The notes beneath the pieces are model-generated. The model ran no database searches. It saw nothing but the letters and a program-made list of their open reading frames with translations, and had not been told where the DNA came from. This document shows, in pieces, positions 46,256 to 58,057 of a stretch of DNA of 64,000 nucleotides (position 1 is its first letter; every line of letters starts with the position of its first letter). The stretch comes from Symmetrospora coprosmae (Eukaryota > Basidiomycota > Cystobasidiomycetes > Symmetrosporaceae). The stretch covers positions 1 through 64,000 of the forward strand of contig VUYT01000052.1 of the NCBI GenBank assembly GCA_008802785.1, given 5' to 3'. The position numbers and the translations under genes were made by a program.

Positions 46256-46335
46256 TGCGATGCGATGCGATGCGATGCGATGCGATGCGATGCGATGCGA
46301 TGCGATGCGATGCGATGCGATGCGATGCGATGCGA
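46256..46335. repeat. (TGCGA)16 pentanucleotide array
   Basis: Sixteen perfect TGCGA units without interruption, entered from TGTGA/TGATG variants at 46245-46255. It is the longest and purest of the pentamer arrays in this window. Perfection suggests recent expansion or active length change. Confidence 0.95.
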
Positions 46336-46634
46336 CGGTGTGCCCGTGTGCTGACGTGATGAATCCGACACGGGTCCCTTCCCTCCCTCTCTTCCTCTCG
46401 CGCGCCGACTGTCTTACAGGCTGGAGAAGCGACAGCGACAGCGACAGAGTGGACAGAGATGGCGTCCGTCTCCGATGGCAGTGCACATCTCAGTGATGCG
46501 GATGGCCGCGACGGTGTCGGTCGTGATGACGGTGACGGTGAGCTTCATTGCTATGCGCGTTGAGGTTGAGTGGAGAGGGTGGACAACGGCAACGACAAGG
46601 CTGATATCGCACATGACAGCATCCATGCACACTG

Positions 46635-46663
46635 CCACCACCACCACCACCACCACCACCACC
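46635..46663. repeat. (CAC)n run before acyltransferase start
   Basis: About nine CAC triplets immediately before ATG 46664. If translation began further upstream (46475 or 46615) the run would encode a Thr homopolymer. Confidence 0.75.
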
Positions 46664-49600
46664 ATGAAGTCACCTACGACGTCTGTCGCTGCCCTCCTCG
46701 CAGATACGAGTGCAGCTCCTCCTCCGGTGACAGCGACAGCGACAGCGACAGCACGTCCTCCTCGAAATGTCTCGTTCGCGCCCACGGACACGGAGGATCT
46801 TCAACAGCAGCAGCAGCTTCGACAGCGACAGCGCCGAGCTGCTGAAGCTGATGCCGCTGCACCGTCGTGCAACGATGATGCTCAGCGGCCGCTGCTCGAC
46901 AAGGACCCTGGGACGAGCACCGAACGTCACACGACCGCCGGGTCCAGCGCCGGCGCCAGGCCCCGCAGCCGCACGTCGTTCCTGTCGCCAGACCCCAGCA
47001 CTGGCGAGCGGCCCACGTTTCAGCAGACGCTCGCCGACCTGCGCGGTTTCCTCCTGCCTTTCCTAAAGCTCCTGCCCTTCCAGGGCTTGCAGGCCTACAT
47101 CAAGAAGTTCATAGGGCCATGGGTCCGCTTCATTGTCCGCGTAGTGGCAAAGATCCTCCACCGCTGGAACTTTGGGCTCGCAAGCAACATTGCCTACGAC
47201 ATACATCTGCTGTGGGTCCCGTTTGGTCTGGGGCCAGTCTGCCTCCGTGCTACCCCTCCCAGGCTGCAGGCTGACCAAGCGGCCGCGACACGTCTTGAAC
47301 AACGCAGCCTCTGGAAATGGGTCGTCAACCTCTTCTTCCGCGAGATCCGCCCCCGAGGCGCATGGCGCATCCCAAAAGAAGGGCCAATCCTCTTTGTCGC
47401 TGGCCCGCACGCAAACCAGTTCCTCGACCCCCTGCTCCTCATGAGCGAGGTCCGCCTAAATGCGGGCCGCAGGATCAGCTTCCTCATGGCAGAGAAGAGC
47501 TACCACCTGAGCTTCATCGGGCTAGCCGGCAAGATCGCGCACAGTAGTGGGTGCCTCGCGTTGCTCTCGAACTATCTGCATATCTTGGGGCTGACTGTCC
47601 CTCTCTCCTCTCGCGTCCGGCAGTCCCCGTCGCGCGTGCAGCAGATGGCGCCAAAGCCGGCAAGGGCCGCATCTACATTCCTGCGTCCGGCTCTACATCC
47701 TCGCCAACCTCGCCATCAGAGGCAAATGCGAGTGCGGACGCGGATGCCGCCATCATCAAGGGCGTCGGCACGCACTTCACCTCGCAGGTCGTGCGCAAGG
47801 GCCAGCTGCAGCTCGGCAAGTCGTACGGGTTCGAAACGGTCGAGGTCGTTCAGATCATCGACGACGAGACCATCAGGGTCAAGAAGCAGTTTGAGGGCAA
47901 GTGCGAGCGCGACTTGAGGAAGGAGGGCGACAAGATCGACAAAGGTGACAGCGAAGGCGCCGGACTGGCCTACAAATGCCTGCCCTACATTGATCAGACA
48001 AAGGTGCGCACGTGCTTGCTTGACAAGCTGCAAACAATGTGTCCACAGTCCGCTAAGGCGGTCGATCTCGCGGTCTCCTACACGCAGATGTACAGCTCGG
48101 TCTACACAAAGTTGTCTCAGGGCGGCTGCATCGGCATCTTTCCAGAAGGTGTGGGCCGAGCTTGCCGCATGCTGGCAGCTGGGTCTTCCGCACAGCGCAC
48201 ACCTGCTGACATGACCTCTCCGGCTCTGCTCTGGTCAACGTAGGCGGCTCGCACGACCGCACTGACTTTCTCCCGCTCAAGCACGGTTTAGCCATCATGG
48301 CGCTTGGAGCAATGGTCGCCAACCCAGAGCTTAGGGTGCAGATCGTGCCCGTCGGAGTGGGTTCAAATATGCCCTTCCCGCTTCCCAGCCTGGCAGGCTA
48401 AGCCCGAACTGATGAAACACACGGTGCCTGTCGCTGCGCACTGCTCCAGCTCAACTACTTCCACCCGCACCGCTTCCGCTCGCGCGCCGTCATCGAGTTT
48501 GGCTCGCCCATCTCAATCCCCCTCGAGACGGTCGCGACGTTTGCCAAGGGCGGCGCCGAGAAGCGGGACGCCGTGTCGCAGGTGATGGACCTGGTGTTCG
48601 ACGGCCTCAAGTCGGTCACCGTCCGCGCCCCAGATTACGAGACGCTCATGGTCATCCAGGCGAGCCGCCGCCTGTACAAGCCTCCCGGGCAGAGCCTCAA
48701 CCTCAGCCAGGTCGTCGAGCTCAACAAGCGCTTCATCATGGGCTACAATGCGTACAGGGACGAGCCGCGCGTCCAGGCGCTGTACAAGGAGGTCCAGAAG
48801 TACAATACTAATCTACGCCGGCTGGGCCTGAAGGACCACCAGGTGCGTGCGGGCCGACGCGTCTCGTGCCTCTTCTGTATGGAGAGGAATGTACTCCGAG
48901 CTGATGCGTGTGGTTACGCATGCGGCCGCAGATTGAGGGCGCTGGGCGACCGCACTGGAAGTCCTTCCTTATCCTCCTCTGGCGCACGGGCCTCATCTCT
49001 GCCTGGACCATCATGGCCCTGCCTGGCATTGTCCTGAACGCCCCCATCTTTGTGACTGCGAGCTCAATCTCTCGCAAAAAAGCCAAAGCAGCCGTGGCGG
49101 CCTCGACCGTCAAGCTCGAAGGGAAAGACGTCCTCGCGACGTGGAAGGTCCTCGTCTCGCTCGGCATGGCCCCGATCCTCTACGCCTTCTACACGCTCAT
49201 TGCAATGTACTGCGTCTTCCGATACAACCTCGGGCGCAAGTATCTCTTCCTCACTCCGCTGTTCATGGTCGTCGCCGTGCCGAGCTTTGGGTACTCGGCG
49301 CTGCGATTCGGAGAGGTGGGAATGGATATCTACAAGTGCGTCTTCCCCCTTGACATCCCTCCACTATTGCAATGGTCATGGACTGAGGGTATGGCACTGT
49401 TCGCAGATCCCTGCCGCCCATCTTCATGTCGCTCTTCCCCTCGCACCAAAAGCAGCTCGAGCGCCTCCGTGCGCAACGCCGCGAGATCACCGAGGAGCTC
49501 ACATCAACCATCGAGGAGTTTGCACCAAAGCTGTGGGCCGATTTCGAGTCACATCGGATCATACCTTCGTCTGCTGCGAGCGGGGAGCAGAGCGGAGCAG

Positions 49601-50161
49601 TCACGCCTACGACACCCGGTGGGAGCAGACTGCCTGGCTTCGGCGGCGGGCGGCGGCGGAAGAGCAGTTATGGACCAGAGTCGTCCTTCATTCGCCATCC
49701 ATTCTCGGCATTGGATGCGGCCTTGTTCGGATGGAGCTCCGCAACGCGCAGCAATTCGCCCACATCCCGGCGCCGGCGTACTTTGTCGGGAGGCGCCGAG
49801 GCCACGGGTGACACGACGCCAACGGGCAGCGAGCCAATAACACCTGGGCACCGCTCGGAGAGCGAGAACGACCCTGCCGACTACGACGAGGTGCGTGCAC
49901 GCTTAGTGTCCCTACTTGCGCCTCACCAGGCTGATTGACTGATCGTCTTCCGGGTCTCGTCGCCACCAGGTCGTTCGCGCTGTCGACGAGCGGCTCAGCC
50001 AAGTCGAGGCAGCCGGCAATCCTCCCTCTAAGCGGCTGCAGAGACGGAACAGCGGCAAAGGCCGCTCCCAGCTCAACCTGACGGAACTCGTCCCATCCGA
50101 CGGCGTCAGCGTTGCGGTGGCCCGGGGCGGGCAGGACGCAGGCGCTGATGCAGAGAAGTAA
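46664..50161 (+). CDS. SCT1: Glycerol-3-phosphate acyltransferase (Gpt2/Sct1 type)
   Basis: Exons 46664-47546, 47624-48148, 48244-48356, 48450-48842, 48932-49335, 49407-49890 and 49970-50161 give 997 aa. This ER enzyme family catalyses the first acylation in glycerolipid synthesis (glycerol-3-phosphate or dihydroxyacetone-phosphate plus acyl-CoA). Acyltransferase motif I is AGPHANQFLDPLLL, motif II-like SFLMAEKSYH then SIPVARAADG, motif III GIFPEGGSHDRTDFLPLK and motif IV VQIVPVGLNYFHPHRFRSRA. A Sct1-type insert of ~110 residues (GVGTHFTSQVVRKGQLQLGK ...) separates II and III. Membrane segments flank the catalytic part and two more (WTIMALPGIVLNAPIFVTA; MAPILYAFYTLIAMYCVF) precede a Ser-rich, probably phosphorylated tail. 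Introns end exactly at conserved motifs, e.g. FPEG/GSHDR. The open frame runs up to 46475, so the start may be earlier. Confidence 0.92.
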
Positions 50162-50513
50162 GAGCGGCGTGCGTTGGCGCACGGCGGCGCACCATGCTAA
50201 GCACAGCGTACGGGAATCAGAGATTGGACGGGAGGCTAGCGACCCGCACCTCGCCGATTCCTGTGGCTGGCGTCCAGGACGAATGAGGCACTGGCAATCG
50301 ATGGCGACGACAAGCGCTCTGCGCAGACTGCGATATACAGATGGTGGAGTAAGGAGCAGTGAATGCGATATGTACCATTGGTATGCAAGCGCAGATTGCA
50401 ATGTATAGTAGGGTATCAGGGAGGAGCGCAACCCAGAAGGCCGAGACGGTATTAAAGGTCAAGCTGGATACACGTATGTAGTTAGTGGTGTAATTGATGG
50501 ACGGATAGACCCA
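50162..50513. other. Convergent intergenic region
   Basis: 352 bases between converging acyltransferase and esterase genes. AT content rises toward 50400-50510, as expected for terminators, but I see no specific signal. Confidence 0.4.
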
Positions 50514-52674
50514 TTACGCAGCAGAATAGACCTGTTGATCGAACGGGACTCTTGCACCAAAGAGACCGTCTGGTCCGCACTGTGCCTTCCTTTGCTCTTT
50601 GGCGATGCTATCGCGCGCGCCATCTAGCTGCAGCATGTTGAGATTGACGTCGTACGGCTTTGTGCGCGAGACCGAGACGGGGTCCCAGTGGAGGTACCCG
50701 GTTCCTGACGGGTTGGGGCTGCCTGAACGGGCGAAGCTGGCCCATCTCGCCGCGATCTCCTTCTCGAGTGCTTGTTGGGCCTGGGTAGTGTCGTCACCGC
50801 CTGTCGCGAAAACTGCCTCGATATCATCTGCAGCGCAGCGATTCAGTGGATCGCAGACAAGGTGAGTCTGATGTAGCGGCAACTTACCCTGGTGACAGAC
50901 CTTGCCTTGGCAGAACTTGATGCTGAGATTGCTGGTATACGGGATGCCCAGGTCAAACTCGGCGAGCCACACACCCTTCTCTGCGTTCCCGGAGCGTGTA
51001 GCGTTAACAGCTGTCTGCTGTGCGGGGCACCGCCAGATCAGGTCCGTGCCGAGGAGCTCGAGCTGCGTCCTCGCCGAGTCGGGCTCGCTGTCAGAGACTG
51101 GGTACAGCCCGCTGGCAAGGACAGCCGCGCTACGTGACGGGTCGAGCAGCGCTTGCACGACGGTCGGGAAGGCCGCAGCTGGAAGGGGAGCGTCGGACGT
51201 GATGCCCGCGATGGTTGGCCCCGCCTCATTCCGCATCGTGGTGATGATGGTGGGACGGTTCTTGTTGTTCAGCCCGCCCGTGTTGAGCACGCGCTCGAAC
51301 TGCTGGACCACCGTGCTCCCGTCGACAAAGGGGCGGATCGGCTCGGCTGCGCTCACCTGCGGGCCTATGGCGGAGGGCGCGCTGCGGAATACCTCGTCCT
51401 GTGCGGCGAGGAGGGCGGCCACAGGCAGCGCCTGCAGGCATGCGAGGTCGCCGCAGCCCTCGATGCCTGGCTGGGAGGTGAAGAGCTGCCCGACGGCGGT
51501 CGCAGTCGAGGACGAATGGTCGGCATAGGCGAGAGGCGCAGACTGCAGGATCACCTTGTGGAAGAGGGCGTCTGCGCGTGAGACGGTAAGAAGCGTCTTG
51601 ATGAGGCTTGCGCCGGAAGACTGGCCGGCCAGCGTGACTGACGCAGGATCGCCGCCGAACGCAGCTACATTCCTCCGGATGAAGGCTGCGGCAGATGGGC
51701 AAAGCCTCAGCACTGGTTCGGTCAAGCATGCAGACTGTTCTGAGAGAGGCGTACTCAGCCCTTCGATGACATCGAGAACAGCCATGTTACCGTGTACGTC
51801 GCTGCTTGGAGCGTGCAAGAAGCCGAGCATGCCCAGCCTGTACTGCATTGTGACGACGACGAGGTTGCCCTGCTCGGCCAGAAGCGAGCCATCGATGGCC
51901 GCGTCAGAGGTGCTGCCAGACACGAAGGATCCGCCGTGCAGCCAGACGAAGACGGGGAGCTTGCTTGACGACTTGGCAGTGGTCGGTACGAAGACGCTGC
52001 AGTTGTAAGGCGGGCGCGTCAGTCCTGGTGTCAGTGGTGATGCAGATGCAGATGCAGGGGCCCAGGCGACCCACTTCATAAACAGGCAGTCCTCATTCGA
52101 GCTCGGTGTCGGGGACAATAAGCTGGACTGAGGACAAGCGGGAGGGAGGTTCGTGGCGTCGAGGCTGTCCGACGTGCCAGACGAGATTAGCGTTCCGATC
52201 CCGAAGTCTGCTGAGTCGGCAAGAGCTCACATTCCGCTCCAGGAAGCAAGCGAGGCAGGTGGCTGTTTCAATTGCATCAGGTCAGCCAGCAGGCAGAGAA
52301 GCGGCAAACGGCGTCTAGTTCACCTGGAAGCGGAGGCTCCCGACCGGGGCTTTGGCGTACGGTAGCGTGTACCGCGTGACGCCTGCAAGCTTGGCGCCTG
52401 CGGCCCGGCCAAGCGGCATGGTCGCTGTGCCCCGGGCATCCTGAGTACTGGCCCCAGCGGCGAAGGTATTGGAGATCTTTGCTATGACAGCGCGACTGAC
52501 GTCGCAGGTGCGTGAGAGGTAGGGCTGGCCGCAGAGCCAGTCGACGATATCGTGCGTTGGCGCCCGGGTGCCGAGCGATGCCGGCGCTCGCTCGACAGGG
52601 GCGGCGGCGATGAAGGGAGCATGCAATATGGCCCCTGCTGCGAGGCATATGAGGAGGAAGGGCGTTGGGAGCAT
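50514..52674 (-). CDS. Secreted type-B carboxylesterase/lipase
   Basis: Minus-strand exons 52674-52324, 52262-52231, 52164-51755, 51685-50888 and 50827-50514 give 634 aa. A signal peptide (MLPTPFLLICLAAGAILHAP) leads into the alpha/beta-hydrolase fold of the esterase/lipase family. The oxyanion-hole motif is VFVWLHGGSFVSG; the nucleophile elbow TLAGQSSGAS holds the serine. MRNEAGPTI is near the acid position, and the catalytic histidine is in VCHQDDIEAVF. N-terminal family motifs PPASLASWSGILDATNLPPA and SNEDCLF are recovered only with the 32-nt exon 52262-52231 and the acceptor at 52165. Two introns (51686-51754 and 50828-50887) are stop-free multiples of three. They were recognised because LDVIEGLTFIRRNVAAFGGD and CHQDDIEAVF then match the family. 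Substrate unknown; the leader suggests export. Confidence 0.9.
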
Positions 52675-53652
52675 GGTCAAGCGGGAGTGCTGAAATAGGA
52701 CAGTGGATGTATAGAGGCGACGGGACCGGCCAGCGGTGCGGTCGAGGGATTACTGACCGGTAGTGACTGTGACAGAGTGGGAGGAATACGATTGCGGGCA
52801 GCCGCAAGTGAGGATTTGAGGGAGGGTGGTGGATGGTGCGGGTTGACTGCAGGAGAGACGGGACGGACAGGACAAGGGGTGGCAAGGAGGAAAGGGCAGC
52901 AGCAAGTTCTGCATCCAGCTAACAGATTGCGGCGCGTCTCCTCCTCTCCGGACCAAAGCGGCCCGAGGCTTTTCGACGCTTTTCACCTTCTCGGAAAAGC
53001 GGCGTGCTCGATGCTTCGGAGGCCCGAGGGCGAAAGTGTCAGTGCGCACAAGAGGGCGCTAGTGCGAATATGCGTGTGGAACGTCAGTGTACAGAAGCGC
53101 AGAAGGTTAAGCGCGTGTGTGGTCTGTCCAAGGCAACGTGGCCTCGGAGGAGGGTGTCCGATGTCAGTTGGGCGTGCATCAGTATGGAAAAGGGCGCTTC
53201 CGAAACTTCAAAGCATCGCTCTCATGCACGATCTAATTGCGCATGCGCGCGAGGGAGGCCGGGGAGTGCATTCGCGGCGCGGAGGTGTGATAGTGAGAGC
53301 TGCTGCGGGTACGGGACGGTACGCCAACCTCCGAGAGGGCCTGGGTGGCGAACGGTAGACGTGTGTGCGGGCAGATAGTACAGCCAATATCGCAGATGTG
53401 CATGCACCATAGTCCGCGTATGGTGGTGTATGCTCACCCCCCAGTCATCGGATCTGTGCATCCATCGCATCTGTGCATCCATCCCATCTCCCCGCCTGTA
53501 CGCGTCTCGGTGTGCTTTGTCCCCCCCTCCTCTGCCTCTGCTCAACTCCGCCAACACCATCAGACACGAGAAGGCATAGCAGCCTGCAGCGTACATACAC
53601 ACATACACCCACCTACACACACACACAGCCCACCCTGACCCAAGGCGCCGGG
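52675..53652. other. Divergent intergenic region
   Basis: 978 bases between the esterase and RPA1 starts. Purine-rich/pyrimidine-rich patches (52800-52910) and an ACACAC-rich stretch at 53595-53630 next to the RPA1 start are the only visible features. Short frames on either strand are not protein-like. Confidence 0.4.
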
Positions 53653-56456
53653 ATGGACCAGCTCACGCACGGCGCAATCCGCGACATCCGCGTCAGCGGG
53701 ACAAACTGCGTGGCAGAGCCAGTCGTGCAGGTGCATTGCACGGTCATGGACTGTATGCACGTCGTCGGAGGAATGGAGATGCTGATGCCCTCATCCCATG
53801 AAATGGACTGGACAATGATTGGCAGTGCCTCTCCGTGAAAAAAGTCGGGACAGGGCCCACCGACAGGTACCGCGCAATCATCTCGGACGGGCAGTGCTTC
53901 ATGCAGGCCATGTTTGCAACCCAGATCAACAACGTCGTCGAGGACGAGCTCGTCGTCCGCTTCTGCCTCATGAAGATCATCGACTACACGGTGAACGCCG
54001 TAAAGGACAAGACGTGGGTTCCATCGCAGCTCCGACACAGTGCGAGGGCGGAAGAGAATGGACGCGTCGGTCGAGGATGCGAGTCTCCTGCTGGCCTCTC
54101 CTTGATCCTCGTAAGATGCTCTTGCTGCTGCCATCAAGCGGCACAGAGTACTGCAGCTGCCCACGGCAGACTGCTCGTCAGCAGAGGCCGCAGGCCAGGA
54201 AAGACGCGTCGTCGCCGAGACTCCCTCCGCCCGTCTCGGCGATACAGCCCGCCTCGACGCAAGGAAGCCAGAAGTTCTGACGATCTTGTATACACATCTC
54301 ACACAGCATCGTCATCATCCACGCAGTCGAGACCATCGGGAAGGAGCTCGAGAAGCTCGGAGAACCCGCCTCTGTCGACGCTTTCATCCAGGCCGAAGGG
54401 GGCGAAGGAGACATCAACGAGAACGGACAGCAGCAGCAGCAGGCTGCACCGCAGCAGCAGCAGCAGCAACAGCAGCAGAACAACAATGCGGGAGCAAGTG
54501 CTGCCGCTCGAGGCGGAGCAGCAGCAGGGAGGGGCGGATCCATTGCCGGTGGACGCGGTGGCGCCCGAGGCGGAGCAGGGGGGATGGGCAACGGCCGCAA
54601 CGCGCCCGGCAGCGGTTCAGGAGGAGGAGGAGGAGGGGCGCAGCACCCCATCTATCCCATCGAGGGCCTCTCGCCGTACCAGAACAAGTGGACCATCAAG
54701 GCGCGCGTGACGAGCAAGTCGGACATCCGCCACTGGAGCAACCAGAAGGGCGACGGCAAGCTCTTCAGCTTCAACCTCATGGACGAGACGGGCGAGATCA
54801 AGGTGACGGCCTTCAACGACCAGGTCGACCAGTGGGAGAAGTTTGTGGTCGAGGGGCAAGTGTACTTTCTCAGCAAAGCCAAGGTCGGCATCGCAAAGAA
54901 GCAATTCTCAAACGTCAACAACGAGTACGAGATCACGCTCGAGAGCGGGACCGACATTCAGCTGGTGCGTGACTCGCGCTTTTCTCGTCTTTCACTGCTG
55001 ACGCCCCATGCTGTTCTCCTATTCATACTCCTTCCGCACCCTCAGTGCACCGACACGGACAACGTCCCCCAGATCAAGTACAGCTTTGTCGAGCTGGCAC
55101 GACTCGCAGACTGCCAGGCAAACGACATGATTGACGTCATTGGCATCGTCAAGGACATTGGCGAGACAGGGACAATCACGAGCAAAGCGACGCAGAAGCC
55201 GGTGCGTCCTCGCCGCGCTCTGCTTTCACGCCTTGCACAGAGAGCACATGCTGATGCCCGGATGTGCTTGCTCCTGTGTTCCCTGTACGTACGTGCAGAT
55301 CGTCAAGCGGGAGATCACGATTGTTGACAACACCGGCATGTCAGTCCGCCTCACGCTGTGGGGTCGCACAGCAGAGAATTTCAATCCGGGCGGAGCAGCA
55401 GAGGACGGCAGCGCCACGCAGCCCGTCATTGCTTTCAAAGGCGTGCGCGTCGGCGACTTTGGGGGTAGGAGCCTGAGCATGATGAGCAGCTCGACCATGA
55501 TGGTCGACCCGGATATTGACGAGGCGCACACGCTGCGCGGCTGGTCAGTGGCACAAAGGAGGAAGCCTTGCCTGCTGTACAGACTGGCCCGAGCGCATTG
55601 GCTGACGCAGTCGTCGCTCCTTCCCACCCCTTCCCTTGACGCAGGTACGACACCCAAGGCTCGTCCGAGAACTTTGCTACCTTCAACTCTGGCAGCGGCG
55701 GCGGCGGCGCAGGCGGCGGCGCGATGAAGGCGTCGGACTTCCGCAACATTGGCGAGGCCAAGGACGCTGCGCTGGGGACGAGCGACGAGCCCGACTACTT
55801 CTGCATCCGCGCCCAGCTCGTCTTTGTCAAGAAGGAGAACATGTCGTACCCGGCCTGTCCCGCAGACAGGTGCAACAAGAAGGTCTTCCTCGAGGAGCAG
55901 GACGCGTGGCGGTGCGAGAAGTGCGAGAAGACGTACGAGAAGCCCCAGTACCGGTGCGTTTCCCCTGTTCCTTTCCTCAATCCGTTTTGCCCACGTCTCC
56001 TGACTGATTGTCCATTCCTTGGACGCGGACGTGTTTGCGCGTGTATGTGCGCCGACTGCAGATACGTCCTCTCGGGCCAGTTCGCCGACTTTACGGGCTT
56101 CATCTACTTTTCCTGCTTTGACGATGTCGGGCAGCAGCTCATTGGGCGCAGTGCCGACGACATGCAGGTCATGAAAGACGAGGATGAGGCGGGCTTCACG
56201 GCCGTCATTGACAAGGCCATGGGCGTCACCTGGAACCTGAGCATCCGCGCCAAGAACGACACGTACCAGGACCAGCAGAGGATCCGGTACACCATCATCA
56301 AGGCGCAGGTGTGAGTTGACGAGCGGGCTGAGCAGCAGGCCGTGGTAAATGGAAGCGAGCGACTGGCTGACGATTGTGTGTACTATGGGCAGCGCCGAGT
56401 GGTCCGGAGAGCAGGCAAAGCGACTCCAGGACACGATTGACGCTTATGGCGTCTAG
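53653..56456 (+). CDS. RFA1: Replication protein A large subunit (RPA1)
   Basis: Eight exons (53653-53730, 53826-54013, 54307-54964, 55046-55201, 55299-55543, 55645-55953, 56062-56310, 56393-56456) give 648 aa. This is the 70-kDa subunit of the eukaryotic single-stranded-DNA-binding trimer. Domain order: N-terminal protein-interaction fold (residues 1-~125), linker rich in Gln and Gly (~150-205), DNA-binding domains A ([20 protein letters not shown], aromatic contacts), B ([20 protein letters not shown]) and C. Domain C contains the zinc ribbon CPADRC then WRCEKCEK (C-x4-C-x13-C-x2-C), all four cysteines present. The end [11 protein letters not shown]-like helix supports trimerisation. The second intron (293 nt) is three times the window's norm. 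Length and domain order match the family. Confidence 0.95.
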
Positions 56457-56900
56457 GCCGTTTCGAAGGTGTCTCACGCACACAAGCTACGGCTCAGCTC
56501 GAACAGGAGTGACAGTGTGTCCTCGTCACTGCTCAAGCTCTTTGATCCAAAACAAGAAAACCAGTACCTACGCTTCGCCGTTCCCTCCGTTTCCTACTTT
56601 CTGCCTTTCCCGGTCTGCCGGGTGCTATGTTTCTGCTGTCGCTCCGGGCCGTATGTAGTCTTAGTGTCTCTCTCACACCATGCCACAACTGAGTGCAGAA
56701 CCAGCTCTTACCACCATTGTGTCCTTCTGCTGCGCATGCGATCTGCCTGTGCCTATGATTGCTCTGAAATGGTGGCAAACCGGGCGCGCCTGCCTCCTTG
56801 TGAGGCCTCCTGGCTTTTTGCTGCCCGACCTCCACTGTTCCTGTTCCAACGCAGACGCACTCACCTTGGCCCCGCACAGCACGCACAGAGCATAGCAGAC
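56457..56900. other. Intergenic, RPA1 to CKS1
   Basis: 444 bases between two plus-strand genes. No convincing gene; it serves as RPA1 3' end and CKS1 promoter. Confidence 0.4.
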
Positions 56901-58057
56901 ATGGGTGGAGAGTCGTATCAGGATCTCGTCGGTGAGTCTCGGGAGCTGCTGCCGCTGCTTGCTGGCTGCGAACGCGGGCGCGTCGCGTTCGGGCGTTTGC
57001 AGCGGCGTCGTCGAGGTGCAGCAGACAGCAGAGAGAACAACAGCGAGCTGATATCCGAAGCTCTGTGAATCCAAATGACAGCGCGCATTCACTACAGCGA
57101 GTGAGTCTGACAGCGCAGCGCAGCCCAGCGCCTCCGCTCCGCTTCCGCTTCCGCTCCGTCCTATTCCGTTACCCGCTTGCCCTCGTCAGTACAGCTCTGA
57201 TGGATTGTTTGGCTCCACCGACTGGCCTGGCACAGCCGGTACTCGGACGACCAGTGGGAGTACCGCCATGTCATCCTGCCCAAAGCTCTGTGCGTGTAGC
57301 TTGCTCAGCGGCGCGCCCTGCTCTGCTCAAATGAACACCTTGCCCTGACGCGACGTGCGTCCTCCCACACCTACCCGCTCGCAGATTGAAGCAGATCAAG
57401 CCAGAGTACTTTGAGGAGAGCGGCGTCCTGCGGCTGCTGTCGGATAAGGTGCGGCGGGCGTAGCCTTTCGCAAGGGCTGCACGGAGGTACAGCTGGCTGA
57501 CTGCCTTACGCCACAACAGGAGTGGAGAGGTCAGCGCGCTGCACTTGCACCTGCGCCTGCACAGTACTGTGCCAGGTGGCACTCGTCGCGTCCGCGCTCG
57601 CTGCGCTAACATGCGCCTTCTCGCGTCTCCGCCTCTCCTACAGGCATCGGGATCACGCAATCCATGGGCTGGGAACATTGTGCGTCACATCGCGTCTTTC
57701 CCGCTTCTCGTGGCTCAGCGCGAAGTGGGCCACTCGCAGGCCGGACTACTGGCTGACTGGCTGACACCCATCGCTCTCCTCTATGGCAGACGAAGTGCAT
57801 GGTGAGCTTCGAGCCTACCCCTGAGACGATGTCGCGATCCTGACGCTGGCGCACTCGAAACTGAACTGTGCCTCTCCGTTCGACACAGCCCCGGAACCGC
57901 ACATCCTTCTCTTCCGCCGCGAAGTTGGGTACCAGGACAAGTTTGTCGCCTGCCATGCTCACAGGCGTGTCCTCGCGCGTGTTGCCCCGGATTTGCGACT
58001 GAGTGCACACCGTTCTTTCCTCGATGCAGGTACGGCGTCCACGGCAAGCCGCAGTGA
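56901..58057 (+). CDS. CKS1: Cyclin-dependent kinase subunit Cks1
   Basis: Nine exons (56901-56931, 57082-57100, 57236-57289, 57385-57448, 57530-57539, 57644-57679, 57790-57801, 57889-57940, 58030-58057) give 101 aa. Cks1 binds CDK1 and docks phosphorylated CDK substrates. The assembled chain holds all family signatures: SDDQWEYRHVILPK (anion-binding site), [20 protein letters not shown] (hinge, with HxPEPH following) and PEPHILLFRREVGYQDKYG. Two internal exons are 10 and 12 nt, and the first is 31 nt; each is demanded by the family sequence and by phase. The last intron uses a GTTTGT donor, the only non-GTG/GTA one here apart from a GTCAGC. Start is the only ATG giving the expected short N-terminus. 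A longer C-terminal open frame (to 58479) is read-through past the natural end. Confidence 0.93.

Larger units (their letters stand above)
45294..46663. other. Intergenic with pentamer array and possible small gene
   Basis: 1370 bases ahead of the acyltransferase. They include a perfect 16-unit TGCGA array, a shorter CGATG array, a (CAC)n run just before 46664, and on the minus strand a possible small spliced gene starting at 46117. Otherwise no gene is supported. Confidence 0.45.

Noticed and set aside
52165-52230. A one-base frame mismatch between esterase exons 2 and 3
   Set aside because: Moving the acceptor to 52165 restores phase and yields the conserved WSGILDATNLPPACPQ.
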